Below the pieces are notes generated by a model that was not told the origin of the DNA, did no database searches, and saw only the letters and a list, made by a program, of their open reading frames with translations. Positions 35,278-43,734 of a stretch of DNA of 64,000 bases are shown piece after piece. Each line of letters opens with the position of its first letter. The first letter of the stretch is position 1. The position numbers were made by a program, and so were the translations under genes. Source of the DNA: an uncultured Gemmatimonadota bacterium (GTDB lineage: Bacteria; Gemmatimonadota; Gemmatimonadetes; Gemmatimonadales; Gemmatimonadaceae); NCBI GenBank assembly GCA_902826615.1, contig CADEFN010000004.1, positions 466,719 through 530,718 on the forward strand, read 5' to 3'.

Positions 35278-36008
35278 TGTCCATCTCGGCGCTCATCGTC
35301 GACGACGAACCTCTCGCCCGCCGCGGGGTGGCACAAATGCTGTCGCCACACGCCGACGTCTCGGTGGCCGGTGAGGCACGCAGCGCCGGCACCGCGGCGC
35401 GCGCCATCGAGGCCCTTCGCCCCGACCTGGTCTTCCTCGATGTGCAGATGCCTAACGCCAGTGGCTTCGAACTCCTCGAAACCCTGCGGGCGCCCCATCC
35501 CCTGATTGTGTTTGTGACGGCGTACGAACACTTCGCCGTGCGCGCCTTTGCCGCCGACGCCATCGACTATCTGCTCAAGCCACTCGAAGCCAACCGCTTT
35601 GCCGCCACCATGGAGCGCGTCCGGACTCGGCTCCGTGAGCGCGCGCGTCATGTCGGGGGCGACGCTAGCGACGCCGCTCTGCGAATCACCATCCCCGGCC
35701 CACACGGGATGACAGTCCTCGCCCTCGACCAGATCGACTGGATCGAGGCCGACGACTACTACGCCGCGATTCATGCACGCGGCAAACGGTATCTGCTGCG
35801 TGAGTCGTTGGCCTCGCTGGAGGGCCGCCTGGCGCCGTCGGGATTCCTGCGCGTCCATCGGTCGGCCCTGGTGCGGGTGGAGCGCATCGCCGAGTTGCAG
35901 CGCTCCGGCCCCGCGTCGGATGGAGTGCTCCGGTTGTTCAACGGCCAGCTCGTCCCCGTAAGCCGGCGACGGCTGGCCGATGTCGCGCGTCTTCTACGCG
36001 GCGCCTGA
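35277..36008 (+). CDS. LytTR-family response regulator (second pair)
   Basis: The 243-residue regulator has a receiver (IVDDEPLARRGV, Asp55 in LVFLDVQMPNA, Lys in IDYLLKPLEA) and a LytTR domain (LDQIDWIEADDYYAAIHARG, GFLRVHRSALVRVERIAELQ). GTG start overlapping the kinase stop. It is convergent with the desaturase gene, only 12 bases apart. A GCCTAACG octamer at 35450 encodes Pro-Asn in the conserved receiver motif. Confidence 0.93.
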   Translation: MSISALIVDDEPLARRGVAQMLSPHADVSVAGEARSAGTAARAIEALRPDLVFLDVQMPNASGFELLETLRAPHPLIVFVTAYEHFAVRAFAADAIDYLLKPLEANRFAATMERVRTRLRERARHVGGDASDAALRITIPGPHGMTVLALDQIDWIEADDYYAAIHARGKRYLLRESLASLEGRLAPSGFLRVHRSALVRVERIAELQRSGPASDGVLRLFNGQLVPVSRRRLADVARLLRGA

Positions 36009-36020
36009 GTTGCCCGGCGC

Positions 36021-37118
36021 CTAACGCCAGTTGGCGGGGATCACCTGCGGCTTGGTGGCCACGATGGCGGCACCGGCTTCCAGTTCTCGGCTGATGCGCT
36101 CGCGGATTTCACGGAGTTCGCGGAACCCGACCAGGCGGCGCTCATCCTCGTCCCACAAGGTCAGACGGAAGGTCCGGATGCTCTGCCACAAGGTCAGCTT
36201 TGTCACGCGCTGTAGCGCCGGGTTCTCGGTCAGACAGGCCTGCAGCCGATAGTTGGGGATTCGGCTCGCCAGGTGGTGGATGTGGTGGAGCCCGATGTTG
36301 GCGGTGCACCACTGCAGAATCTTCGGCATCACCAGATGCGACGCCCCCTCGAGACCGGCGGCGTAGTAGTTCCACGCCTCCCGATAGCGCCAGTAGGTGT
36401 CTTCATACTGATGCTGCACGTAGAAGAGATAGACCCCGATCGCTCCGGCCGTCAGTGTCACCGGCAGCTGCACCATCAGGAACCGGTCGAGTCCTACCAG
36501 CCACCACATGAAACCGACGACGGCGGCGATACCAACGTTGGTCCAGTGCACACTGGCCCATTCGCGTTTCCAGCCTTTGGGCATGTCCAGCGGCAGCCGG
36601 TGCTTGAGGATGAACTGCCAGGTGGGCCCGATGATGAGCAGTACAATCGGATGACGGTAGAGCCGGTACATGAGCCGCTTGTACTTCGAGCGGCTGAGAT
36701 ATTCACGAACCGTCAGGGTGTCGATGTCGCCGAACTCGCGGCTGTCCAGGTCACCCGATGAGGCGTGATGGATGGCGTGCGTCTTCCGCCAGTAGGCGTA
36801 TGGGATCAGCGTGAGGACACCGATGATCGAGCCAAGGGTCGCATTCGCCCCTCGCGACTTGAAGAAGCTCCCATGACCACAATCGTGCTGGATCATGAAG
36901 AGTCGAGTGACCATGAACGCGGTCGGTATCGCCAGGAGCAGGGTGAGCCAGTAGCCCACCTCGAGACTGCGGAACATGGCGTACCAGCAGACAATGAAGA
37001 GGACCGCGCTGTTGGTCAGCTGCCAGAGGCTCTTCCAGAGGACGGACCCGCGGTAGCGGGCGAAAATGTCTTGCCAGTCGGGGTGACCCATCGGGGTCGG
37101 AGAGGTCTCGTCAGCCAT
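36021..37118 (-). CDS. Membrane fatty acid desaturase
   Basis: The 365-residue membrane protein has the three histidine clusters of non-haem di-iron desaturases: HDCGH (in MIQHDCGHGSFF), HAIHHASSG, and HHIHHLASRIPNY near the C-terminus. Four hydrophobic helices lie between them. It would insert a double bond in acyl chains of membrane lipids, using an unidentified electron donor. The ATG at 37118 begins MADETSPTPMGHP. The gene ends with CGT TAG in a CGTTAGGC octamer. Confidence 0.92.
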   Translation of the reverse strand: MADETSPTPMGHPDWQDIFARYRGSVLWKSLWQLTNSAVLFIVCWYAMFRSLEVGYWLTLLLAIPTAFMVTRLFMIQHDCGHGSFFKSRGANATLGSIIGVLTLIPYAYWRKTHAIHHASSGDLDSREFGDIDTLTVREYLSRSKYKRLMYRLYRHPIVLLIIGPTWQFILKHRLPLDMPKGWKREWASVHWTNVGIAAVVGFMWWLVGLDRFLMVQLPVTLTAGAIGVYLFYVQHQYEDTYWRYREAWNYYAAGLEGASHLVMPKILQWCTANIGLHHIHHLASRIPNYRLQACLTENPALQRVTKLTLWQSIRTFRLTLWDEDERRLVGFRELREIRERISRELEAGAAIVATKPQVIPANWR

Positions 37119-37247
37119 TCGGGAAAATGGGGGTAATGGCGTGAAAGGTAACGCCGTGCTGGCCGTTGGAACCGGGTCACGAGGCCCGGGCTCGTCCTCG
37201 AAGGGGGGTGTAGGGCATTGGCTGACGAAATGACCGACGAGCGGAAC

Positions 37248-37441
37248 TGAATCAACCCGGGATTCCCGGAGGCTCCAGTTCGTGAGAAAATGGAGTCATG
37301 ACCAAACGAATTCGGTATTCGCCGGAAGTCCGTGCGCGGGCGATTCGCCTGGAGCAGGAGCAGCGGGGCGCGCACGAGTCGCGGGCCTTTGAGCGCTGCG
37401 GCTCGTCTTTGGGCGGACCGGAAATTCCGCGCGGGAATTGA
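37248..37441 (+). mobile_element. IS3-family insertion sequence remnant (left end only)
   Basis: From about 37248 the sequence reads like the left end of an IS3-type element: a TGA-starting terminal repeat-like stretch (TGAATCAACCCGGGATTCCC), a GGAGGCTCC element, an AAAATGGAGTC ribosome site, and an OrfA start. The element stops after about 140 bases of orfA; no orfB and no right end are seen before the next gene. The exact end is my estimate. Confidence 0.6.
37298..37441 (+). pseudogene. Truncated IS3-family transposase OrfA
   Basis: Forty-seven codons begin MTKRIRYSPEVRARAIRLEQ, a typical IS3/IS911 OrfA helix-turn-helix N-terminus (family form MTKRRRYSPEFRERAVRL). After about residue 28 the similarity is lost and the frame ends at a TGA at 37439. 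The usual OrfA is about 90-110 residues, so this is a fragment. It abuts the next coding sequence. Confidence 0.65.
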
Positions 37442-38448
37442 CCTTGAACGTGAACCCTACCTCCTCGCAACAGATCATCGGCAGCATCAGCGCCGGTCTC
37501 GCCACCCTCCTCTTCCTGCTGCGGCTTCAACCGTTCCTTTGGGAATGGACGCGAAAGGAGACAAGTAGCGACCAATGGGTGACACCCGCGCTGTACATCC
37601 TGGCACCCGTGTGGGGGCTGATGATGGTCGCGCTGCTCTGCATGACCGCCAGCGGCGGCTTCGACTGGATGAAGCTGGGCCGCCCCAAGCTCTACCTACT
37701 CACCATCGCTGCGGCGTTCGCGCTGGCGACCGCTTCGTTCGTGTTCATCGGCCTGTACCTCCGGCCCGGATTCACGCCGCGCGGCCTCTACAGCCCGTTC
37801 ATTTACCTCGTCATGTTCTCCACGGTGCTGCTGGTGTTGGTGAGCTTGAACCAGAAGCACGTGCCGGGGATATCCGTGCAATGGTTGGTTCGGCCCTGGG
37901 CGTGGTTCACCGCCTTGTGCCTCGCAGGGAGTCTGGCATTTGCTGGCCACTGGCTATCCACCAACGGCGGCCGCGGTCTGTCCAGCGTCGCCATGCGCAT
38001 CATCGTCCTCTTACCCGCATCCAAAGAAGAACTCGCCCAGATCGAACGGTTCGATCCAAAGGCCGACTTCGAGCGGCTGCTCTGGCGGGCAAGCCGTGAT
38101 GAGAAGCCCGCAGTGGGCGAGGCTGCCACCGCGCGCCTGCGTTCGGATCCTGAATTCCTGGATCGAATGTCTTCCATGCTGGAGACAGGCTTTGCAGATC
38201 CCGCGCTGGCGTTCGTGCGCGATGCTGAGCTGACCCCCGCCGAAAAGGCCCGCTTCGCCCGACCGGCGCTCAAGGCCCTCGAGCGTTGGGTGAACAGTGC
38301 ACCCGCGCCCAACTTCACGACGTCGGACAATCTCAAGCGTACACGGCGTTTGGGAGATGAGATGTTCCGCGTCTTCCCCGAGAAGTTCGCCGGCACCGGC
38401 GTCAACTTCTCCGAACTGCAGGGTTGGTATGAGGAGAAGATGAAATAG
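37438..38448 (+). CDS. Polytopic membrane protein of unknown function
   Basis: About 336 residues with five hydrophobic helices in the first half (IGSISAGLATLLFLLRL, LYILAPVWGLMMVALLCM, YLLTIAAAFALATASFVFIG, FIYLVMFSTVLLVLVSL, WFTALCLAGSLAFAGHWL). A charged helical C-terminal half of about 150 residues (EELAQIERFDPKADFERLLW on) is probably cytoplasmic. I recognise no family. The start is doubtful: TTG at 37438 or GTG at 37450, both touching the truncated IS orfA, so the original 5' end may have been lost. Confidence 0.6.
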   Translation: MTLNVNPTSSQQIIGSISAGLATLLFLLRLQPFLWEWTRKETSSDQWVTPALYILAPVWGLMMVALLCMTASGGFDWMKLGRPKLYLLTIAAAFALATASFVFIGLYLRPGFTPRGLYSPFIYLVMFSTVLLVLVSLNQKHVPGISVQWLVRPWAWFTALCLAGSLAFAGHWLSTNGGRGLSSVAMRIIVLLPASKEELAQIERFDPKADFERLLWRASRDEKPAVGEAATARLRSDPEFLDRMSSMLETGFADPALAFVRDAELTPAEKARFARPALKALERWVNSAPAPNFTTSDNLKRTRRLGDEMFRVFPEKFAGTGVNFSELQGWYEEKMK

Positions 38449-38633
38449 GTACGTGGATCCGCGGACGGACCGATGACCATCCCCCATTCCTTCAGCCAGT
38501 CGAACCCCTCGGCACAGGGTATCCACGACCTGGAGCCCGCAATTCGACCACAGGGAATCGCGCTTCGCGGCTCGTCACACGCACCTCACGGCGTCGCGGT
38601 GGTGAGCAGGAAGGTCCAAGGCGAGGTTGACAC

Positions 38634-39059
38634 ATGTCTTCTTTCCCCTTCCTTCGCCTTCCGGCCGCGCTGGTGATCCTACGCGTTACCGTGGCGCTGC
38701 TGTTCATGGCGCACGCGGCGGTCCGGATCGCCAACGGCACCATCCCTCAGTTTGGCGCCTTCCTCTCGCAGAAGGGGATCCCGTTTGGCGTCCCGGCGGT
38801 ATGGGCCATCACCGCTTTTGAACTGGGCGGGGGCTCACTGCTGATTGCCAATCGTCTGGTGCAGCCTGTGGCTGCGGGGTTCATGACGATCCTGATCATG
38901 GGGATCGTGCTCATCCACGCGCAGCTGGGCTGGTTTGTGGGGGAACATGGCACGGGTGGGAGCGAGTACAGTGTGGCACTGCTGGCCGCCCTCGTGGTCA
39001 TCTCCTCGGCGGAGCGGTACGAGCTTGGTCTGGCGCGCCCGGTCCCGCACGACTTGTAG
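38634..39059 (+). CDS. DoxX-family membrane protein
   Basis: The 141-residue protein has four membrane helices and DoxX landmarks: LRVTVALLFMAHAAVRIANG, FGAFLSQKGIPFGVPAVWAI, and a glycine-rich ELGGGSLLIANRLVQPVAA second helix. DoxX proteins are associated with quinone or thiol redox functions in the membrane, but this member is uncharacterised. The ATG at 38634 is not preceded by a strong Shine-Dalgarno sequence. It is a single-gene unit by spacing. Confidence 0.8.
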   Translation: MSSFPFLRLPAALVILRVTVALLFMAHAAVRIANGTIPQFGAFLSQKGIPFGVPAVWAITAFELGGGSLLIANRLVQPVAAGFMTILIMGIVLIHAQLGWFVGEHGTGGSEYSVALLAALVVISSAERYELGLARPVPHDL

Positions 39060-39146
39060 CTGCAGGACGCGAAGTCTCCCTGCTTCGACTAAGGCCGACG
39101 TTTGAAGCTCGGTGCACGTACAGCCGCGACGCACTCAGTCCGCGCA

Positions 39147-39479
39147 TCATTCGTCACTCTCGTCAAGGATCGCGCCCATCGCGTCGAGCCTGCGCTCCCA
39201 CCTCGTGCGCTGCGCATCGACCCACCGCGTGAGCACCGACAAGCCCGATGGCTCAACACGGCAGCTCCGCACTCGGCCGACTTTTTCCGTGCGAACCAGC
39301 CGGCAGTCCTCAAGCACGCGGAGGTGCTGCGTGATCGCGGTTACCGTCACCCCCATGGGCTCCGCGAGTGCGCTCGCCGAAAGTGGCCCGCGCACGCTGA
39401 GTCGCTCAACGATGGCGCGACGGGTGGGGTCGCCCAGCGCGTGGAAGATGCGATTGACGTTGGTCTGTGCGGCGATCAT
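39147..39479 (-). CDS. ArsR-family transcriptional regulator
   Basis: The 110-residue winged-helix regulator has the ArsR core: IFHALGDPTRRAIVERLSVR, ALAEPMGVTVTAITQHLRVL, ECRL-type turn and VGRVRSCRVEPSGL wing. No metal-binding cysteine motif, so it is not a classical metal sensor. It overlaps the SRPBCC gene upstream by four bases, the well-known ArsR/AHSA1 pairing. The ATG at 39479 gives the conserved start of the domain. Confidence 0.9.
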   Translation of the reverse strand: MIAAQTNVNRIFHALGDPTRRAIVERLSVRGPLSASALAEPMGVTVTAITQHLRVLEDCRLVRTEKVGRVRSCRVEPSGLSVLTRWVDAQRTRWERRLDAMGAILDESDE

Positions 39480-39976
39480 GCGGGTTGCTCGTCTGAAGTC
39501 GCGACGATCCGCTGCATCAACACCTCCCACCCCAGCCTGCGCATCTCGGCACCGCCGGAGCCGTCGAAGAAGACGCCCTGGTGCGTGAGCGTGAGCCGCG
39601 TGCCCAGTTCGACGGGGGTAAGGTCAAACGTGATCAGCGCGATCGAGACGCGGCGACCGCCGATCGACATCGTCTGTCCGAGCACAACGCGCTGGTCGGG
39701 AACGATATCGAGAAAGATGCTGTCGTTCACGAATGGCATGCCGTCGACCGGCGTTCCCTTCTGTATCGTATACTCGCCGACTTCATGCCCACCGACGCGA
39801 AACTCCATGTCGAAGCGGCCGATGGTCGTTCCCGAGTCCTCGAGCAACCAACGCCGCTTCTTTTCCGGCGTCGAGAACAGGGTGAACACTCGTGACGCCG
39901 AATGCGCGAAGGTGCGGTCAAGCGTGAAGGTGGCGTGCTCGGTGGTGGTGCCGTTGCTGGGCATCGCGGGATCCAA
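39476..39976 (-). CDS. SRPBCC (AHSA1-like) domain protein
   Basis: The 166-residue protein has the START/AHSA1 fold: TFTLDRTFAHSASRVFTLFS, TPEKKRRWLLEDSGTTIGRF, EFRVGGHEVGEYTI, and LTLTHQGVFFDGSGGAEMRR with the C-terminal helix. Such proteins are usually encoded with an ArsR regulator, as here, although the regulator is more often first. Ligand unknown. ATG at 39976 or 39964 are both possible. Confidence 0.88.
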   Translation of the reverse strand: MDPAMPSNGTTTEHATFTLDRTFAHSASRVFTLFSTPEKKRRWLLEDSGTTIGRFDMEFRVGGHEVGEYTIQKGTPVDGMPFVNDSIFLDIVPDQRVVLGQTMSIGGRRVSIALITFDLTPVELGTRLTLTHQGVFFDGSGGAEMRRLGWEVLMQRIVATSDEQPA

Positions 39977-40155
39977 TAGTGAAGTGGTGGCTTCAGTATT
40001 AAGCGCGGCGCCCTCACAGTCAAGTAGTCACTTCAGTTTCCCCGGGCGAGGGTCGAATCGCCAGCGCGTCACCACGCGCCGAAAGGAAACAACCCTGATG
40101 GTTGGGGCGTATCAGGCGGGCACTGCCTTGGCGCACCCCTCTTCTTCGTTCGCTC

Positions 40156-42516
40156 ATGTCCTTCCACTTCGCGTCGTGCGCGCGGCCCCTCGCCAGACGC
40201 GCCTGCCTTACGAGTGTCGCTCTCGCGGTCGCGCAGTCGCCCCTGACGGCGCAGACCACGACACCGCCAGTGCGCGTCACGATACAAGGGACGGTTCGAA
40301 GCGCTGACGGCGCAGTCATCGCCAGCGCGCGGGTGCGCCTCGCGGGCACTCCATTTCTTGCACTGACCAACGAGACGGGATCGTATCGCCTCTCGCCTGT
40401 CCCGCCCGGCACCTACCTGCTGCAGGTCACTCGACTCGGCTACACGCCATCACCACCAGAAAGCCTGGCCGTGGTTGACCAGGATGTCACACGCGATGTG
40501 TCGCTCGTCCCCGCCTCCATTCCACTTTCGCGAGTGGTCATCACTCCGGGGTCGTACTCGGTGCTCGACGAACAGGCGACGTCATCACAAGTCCTCACCC
40601 GCCAGCAGCTGCTCACGGCACCCCAACTCGCCGAAGATCTCTTTCGATCGTTCAATCGGCTCCCGGGGTTCTCCGGCTCCGACTTCTCGGCCAAGCTGCG
40701 TATTCGCAACGGACTGCAGGACGAACAACTCGTGACGCTCGATGGCCTGGAGTTGCTCGAGCCATTCCACCTCAAGGATCTCGATGGGGCACTCTCCATC
40801 CTCGATGCCGAAGCGATGGGGCGTGTCGAACTGGTCACCGGAGGCTTTGGCGCCCAATGGGGCAATCGCACCACCGGGCTGATGCACCTCCACTCGGCGC
40901 AACCGTCGCCCGGTCGTGCCCGCAACTCCGTCGGCATCTCGTTCTCGAATGTTCGCATGCGCAGCGAAGGCACCTTTGCTGGCGGCAAGGGCAACTGGCT
41001 TGCCTCAGCTCGACGCGGCTACCTGGATGTGCTGCTCGGGTTGATTGGGGAGGAAGACGCCCCCGATCCAACCTATTCAGACGTTCTTACACGCGTGCAG
41101 TACCAGCTCGGCAGCCGGCACCTGGTGTCGCTCCACACGTTGTATGCCGGCGACCAGCTCTTCTTCAGTGAGGACAACGGCGAACCCCGCGTCCGGAGCA
41201 CCTACCGGAACCTCTACCTGTGGGGCAGCTGGCGCGCGCAGCTCCGTGATGGCCTGTCGGTCACGACCTTGCTTTCCAACTCGGGACTCGACTGGGCCCG
41301 GAGTGGCCGCGACGCCCAGCGACTGCAGAACACCTACTACGAGCGCACGCTCATTCAGGACACTCGCAGCCTCGATGCGCGCGCCGTGAAGCAGGACTGG
41401 GTGTGGGATGCCACACCACGACTGAGCGTCTTTGCCGGCGGCGAGTATCGGGATGAAGATGCCGACTATCGTTATGCGCGCACCACACGTGACCGGGAGC
41501 TGCTGAACGGAGCCGTGCAGATCCTCGACCAGGACAGCGTCCGTGCATCGCTTGCGCCCACTGGCGCTCGCACCAGTGCCTACCTGACGGCGCGGGGAAA
41601 GCCCATCTCATGGCTCACCGTAGAGGGTGGGGTTCGTCGTGATCGGTTGTCGTGGACCGGTCAGACCACCGTCGTGCCACGTGTGAATCTGGCGTACACG
41701 GGTTTCTCACGGACCACCGTGCGTGCCGCGTGGGGCACCTACGCTCAGGGGCATGCTCTCCAGGATTTGTCCATCGTGGACGGCGACACGCTGTTCGTTC
41801 CGGCGGAGCGCGCGGAGCAACGTATCGTTGGAGTGGAGCGCGACCTGGGCAATGGCTGGACCGTGCGCACCGAGGCCTTTGAACGGGTACTCCGTTCGCC
41901 GCGTCCGCGCTGGTTCAACACCGACGGCGACATCAACCTGCTTCCTGAGGCCGCCGAGGATCGTGTGCGTATCGCTCCGTCATCGGGTTCAGTGCGTGGC
42001 ATCGAGCTGCTGGCCACGCTGGACCGCGGCGGGCCTTTCCGCCTGACGAGTTACTACGTTTTGTCAAAAGGGCGCCAGGTGGTGGGAGGCGTCGAGTCCC
42101 CTCGCCCCTTTGATGAACGTCACAGCGCGGCGGTCGACCTGGCCTGGCGTTCCGTCGGCGGGTGGACGTGGGCCGCGGCGTGGACCTTTCACAGTGGATG
42201 GCCACACAGCCCGGGCGTCGCGGTGCTCGATACGCTCTCCAATGGCAACGTCATCGTGAGCCGGGCGCCGCAGAGCCCGGTGTTCACCGAGCGCCTGCCG
42301 CGGTACCAGCGGATCGATGTGCGGATGACCCGCGAGTTCGGACTGGCCGGTGGACGAGCAAGTGTGTTCGCCGAGGTGTTCAACCTGTTCAATACCACCA
42401 ACGTGCGCGGATATGGGTACGTGCCCTCAGTGCGGAACCGTCAGCCATTCATGTTCCGCGAGCGTGAGGACTTCCTTCCCCGGCTTCCTTCGATTGGGGT
42501 GCGCTGGGCGTTTTAG
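40156..42516 (+). CDS. TonB-dependent outer-membrane receptor with carboxypeptidase-regulatory-like domain
   Basis: The 786-residue receptor has a signal peptide (CLTSVALAVAQSPLTAQ), an N-terminal CarboxypepD_reg-like beta sandwich (VTIQGTVRSADGAVIASARV) and a plug domain (RQQLLTAPQLAEDLFRSFNR, GFGAQWGNRTTGLM). A 22-strand barrel ends FLPRLPSIGVRWAF, an aromatic-terminated last strand. A plain TonB box is not obvious. It would import a large substrate with TonB-ExbBD, which are not in the window. The ATG at 40156 fits the signal peptide. Confidence 0.88.
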   Translation: MSFHFASCARPLARRACLTSVALAVAQSPLTAQTTTPPVRVTIQGTVRSADGAVIASARVRLAGTPFLALTNETGSYRLSPVPPGTYLLQVTRLGYTPSPPESLAVVDQDVTRDVSLVPASIPLSRVVITPGSYSVLDEQATSSQVLTRQQLLTAPQLAEDLFRSFNRLPGFSGSDFSAKLRIRNGLQDEQLVTLDGLELLEPFHLKDLDGALSILDAEAMGRVELVTGGFGAQWGNRTTGLMHLHSAQPSPGRARNSVGISFSNVRMRSEGTFAGGKGNWLASARRGYLDVLLGLIGEEDAPDPTYSDVLTRVQYQLGSRHLVSLHTLYAGDQLFFSEDNGEPRVRSTYRNLYLWGSWRAQLRDGLSVTTLLSNSGLDWARSGRDAQRLQNTYYERTLIQDTRSLDARAVKQDWVWDATPRLSVFAGGEYRDEDADYRYARTTRDRELLNGAVQILDQDSVRASLAPTGARTSAYLTARGKPISWLTVEGGVRRDRLSWTGQTTVVPRVNLAYTGFSRTTVRAAWGTYAQGHALQDLSIVDGDTLFVPAERAEQRIVGVERDLGNGWTVRTEAFERVLRSPRPRWFNTDGDINLLPEAAEDRVRIAPSSGSVRGIELLATLDRGGPFRLTSYYVLSKGRQVVGGVESPRPFDERHSAAVDLAWRSVGGWTWAAAWTFHSGWPHSPGVAVLDTLSNGNVIVSRAPQSPVFTERLPRYQRIDVRMTREFGLAGGRASVFAEVFNLFNTTNVRGYGYVPSVRNRQPFMFREREDFLPRLPSIGVRWAF

Positions 42517-42574
42517 CGTGTCCCGAAGGACCAACCAGGACTCTGCGCGCGCGCACAGCAACGTCGCGAATAAC

Positions 42575-43246
42575 TCAGAGCTTGCCGAAGCGGATTGTGA
42601 ACGATCCCGTGGCGCCACGTGCCTGCGACGGCAGATCGCTATAGGGTTCACCGCCTGCTGTAAATCGGTAGCCAAGTCCTGCGCCGAGTCGCACGTACCT
42701 CGCAAGGTTCACCTCAACGTTTGCGCTGCTCTCGGCGACGAAAAAGCGTTCGCGGCGTACCTGTCCCCACGGTAAAGGGCCCGGGCCCTCGGGCACCGTT
42801 GCCGTGGAATACGCGTACGAAGGCATGCTGCCGCCTCCAAGCAGTGTTGTGACGGTGGTGTGTACGAGTTTGGAGGGCTGCCAGATGTATTCCAGCTCAA
42901 GTCCTCCGTACCTGAGTGCCGTTTCGTCATGGTCGGAGCGGCCGTCGCCAGAGATTTCGGACGGGCGGAAGCTTCTGAAGGACCATAAGGGTTCGGCCAG
43001 TCGGCCACCGGCGTAGGCAGCGAGTCCCACACCAAACCGTCGGCTGAACAACAGGCCTCCCCGCAGGCCTCCCATCACCTCACCGCGATCACTGATCTCG
43101 GTGAGCTTGACCACCGGGGCCAGATACCAGCCCACAGACCCCACACCGCCGCGCAAGAGCGTCTCGTCCTGGCCCTGCGCAGAGAGGGTACCTGCCACAA
43201 GGAAGGTGGCAAGAAAGCACGTCGTGGCTGTGAAGTACTGAGTCAT
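42575..43246 (-). CDS. Secreted, probable outer-membrane beta-barrel protein of unknown function
   Basis: The 223-residue protein has a signal peptide (TATTCFLATFLVAGTLSAQG), and the mature part shows alternating short amphipathic strands (GGVGSVGWYLAPVVKLTEIS, GGLLFSRRFGVGLAAYAGGR, RYVRLGAGLGYRFTAGG) ending GSFTIRFGKL with a strand-like terminus. The pattern fits a small eight- to ten-strand barrel. No family recognised. Convergent with the TonB receptor; no shared transcript is implied. Confidence 0.7.
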   Translation of the reverse strand: MTQYFTATTCFLATFLVAGTLSAQGQDETLLRGGVGSVGWYLAPVVKLTEISDRGEVMGGLRGGLLFSRRFGVGLAAYAGGRLAEPLWSFRSFRPSEISGDGRSDHDETALRYGGLELEYIWQPSKLVHTTVTTLLGGGSMPSYAYSTATVPEGPGPLPWGQVRRERFFVAESSANVEVNLARYVRLGAGLGYRFTAGGEPYSDLPSQARGATGSFTIRFGKL

Positions 43247-43734
43247 GGGATGGGCAGTGGGGTCAGCTGTGACCTTCGACACGGGGAAGCAGGCTGGACC
43301 CCGCACCATTCGTCCCACCCGCTCGTGCCATCCTGCGGTCGGTGGCCACGTATCGGGCGCAAAGCTGGCGCGTCATTCGGCAGCTGGCGTTCGGGTACCC
43401 TTCTCCCTGACCCTGAGTGGTCACCGGCAATGACCAAGCCTGATCGCTCTCATCACAACTACGGCAGGGAGCTCCGCCGGCTGGTGGGTGGGCGCGCACG
43501 TCGGCATCATGACGGCGTTCTTCGTCAGCATGACGGGATTCGCCGTTGGGCTGTGGGCCGCACGCCGAATCGCCCATCACTTGCTGGCGTAGCGGGTCAA
43601 ACACCCACGGCTCGCCAATGCTGTCCCGGCTTTGGTCGCCTGGCGTAGGGCCATGTCGTCAGATGACCTTGCAGGTCGGAATGTCCTGCAGCACCACGTA
43701 ACCCACGCACTCATACTGCTGTCGAGGAAGAAGA
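43247..43734. other. Intergenic region with one decayed mini-gene (488 bases)
   Basis: Apart from the frameshifted small membrane-protein frame at 43430-43592 I find no convincing gene. A ribosome site GAGGAAG at 43724-43730 serves the methyltransferase gene that follows. Longer open frames here lack the composition of real proteins. Confidence 0.5.
43430..43592 (+). pseudogene. Small membrane protein with a probable one-base frameshift near its start
   Basis: An ATG at 43430 begins ATGACCAAG and then shifts out of phase with a frame that reads LIALITTTAGSSAGWWVGAH and continues through a clear membrane helix (GIMTAFFVSMTGFAVGLW) to AARRIAHHLLA and a TAG. Deleting one C of the CC at 43439-43440 would join them into an intact protein of about 53 residues (MTK plus the frame). 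Small glycine-rich GWW-type membrane proteins of this shape are common. Either a real frameshift or a sequencing error. Confidence 0.45.

Noticed and set aside
37248..38448. Considered whether the IS element is intact and includes the membrane-protein gene
   Set aside because: OrfA is truncated and OrfB and the right terminal repeat are missing; the following protein is not a transposase.
39102..40307. A 401-codon plus-strand frame over the ArsR and SRPBCC genes
   Set aside because: The minus strand encodes two well-recognised families joined by an ATGA overlap, so the plus frame is a shadow.
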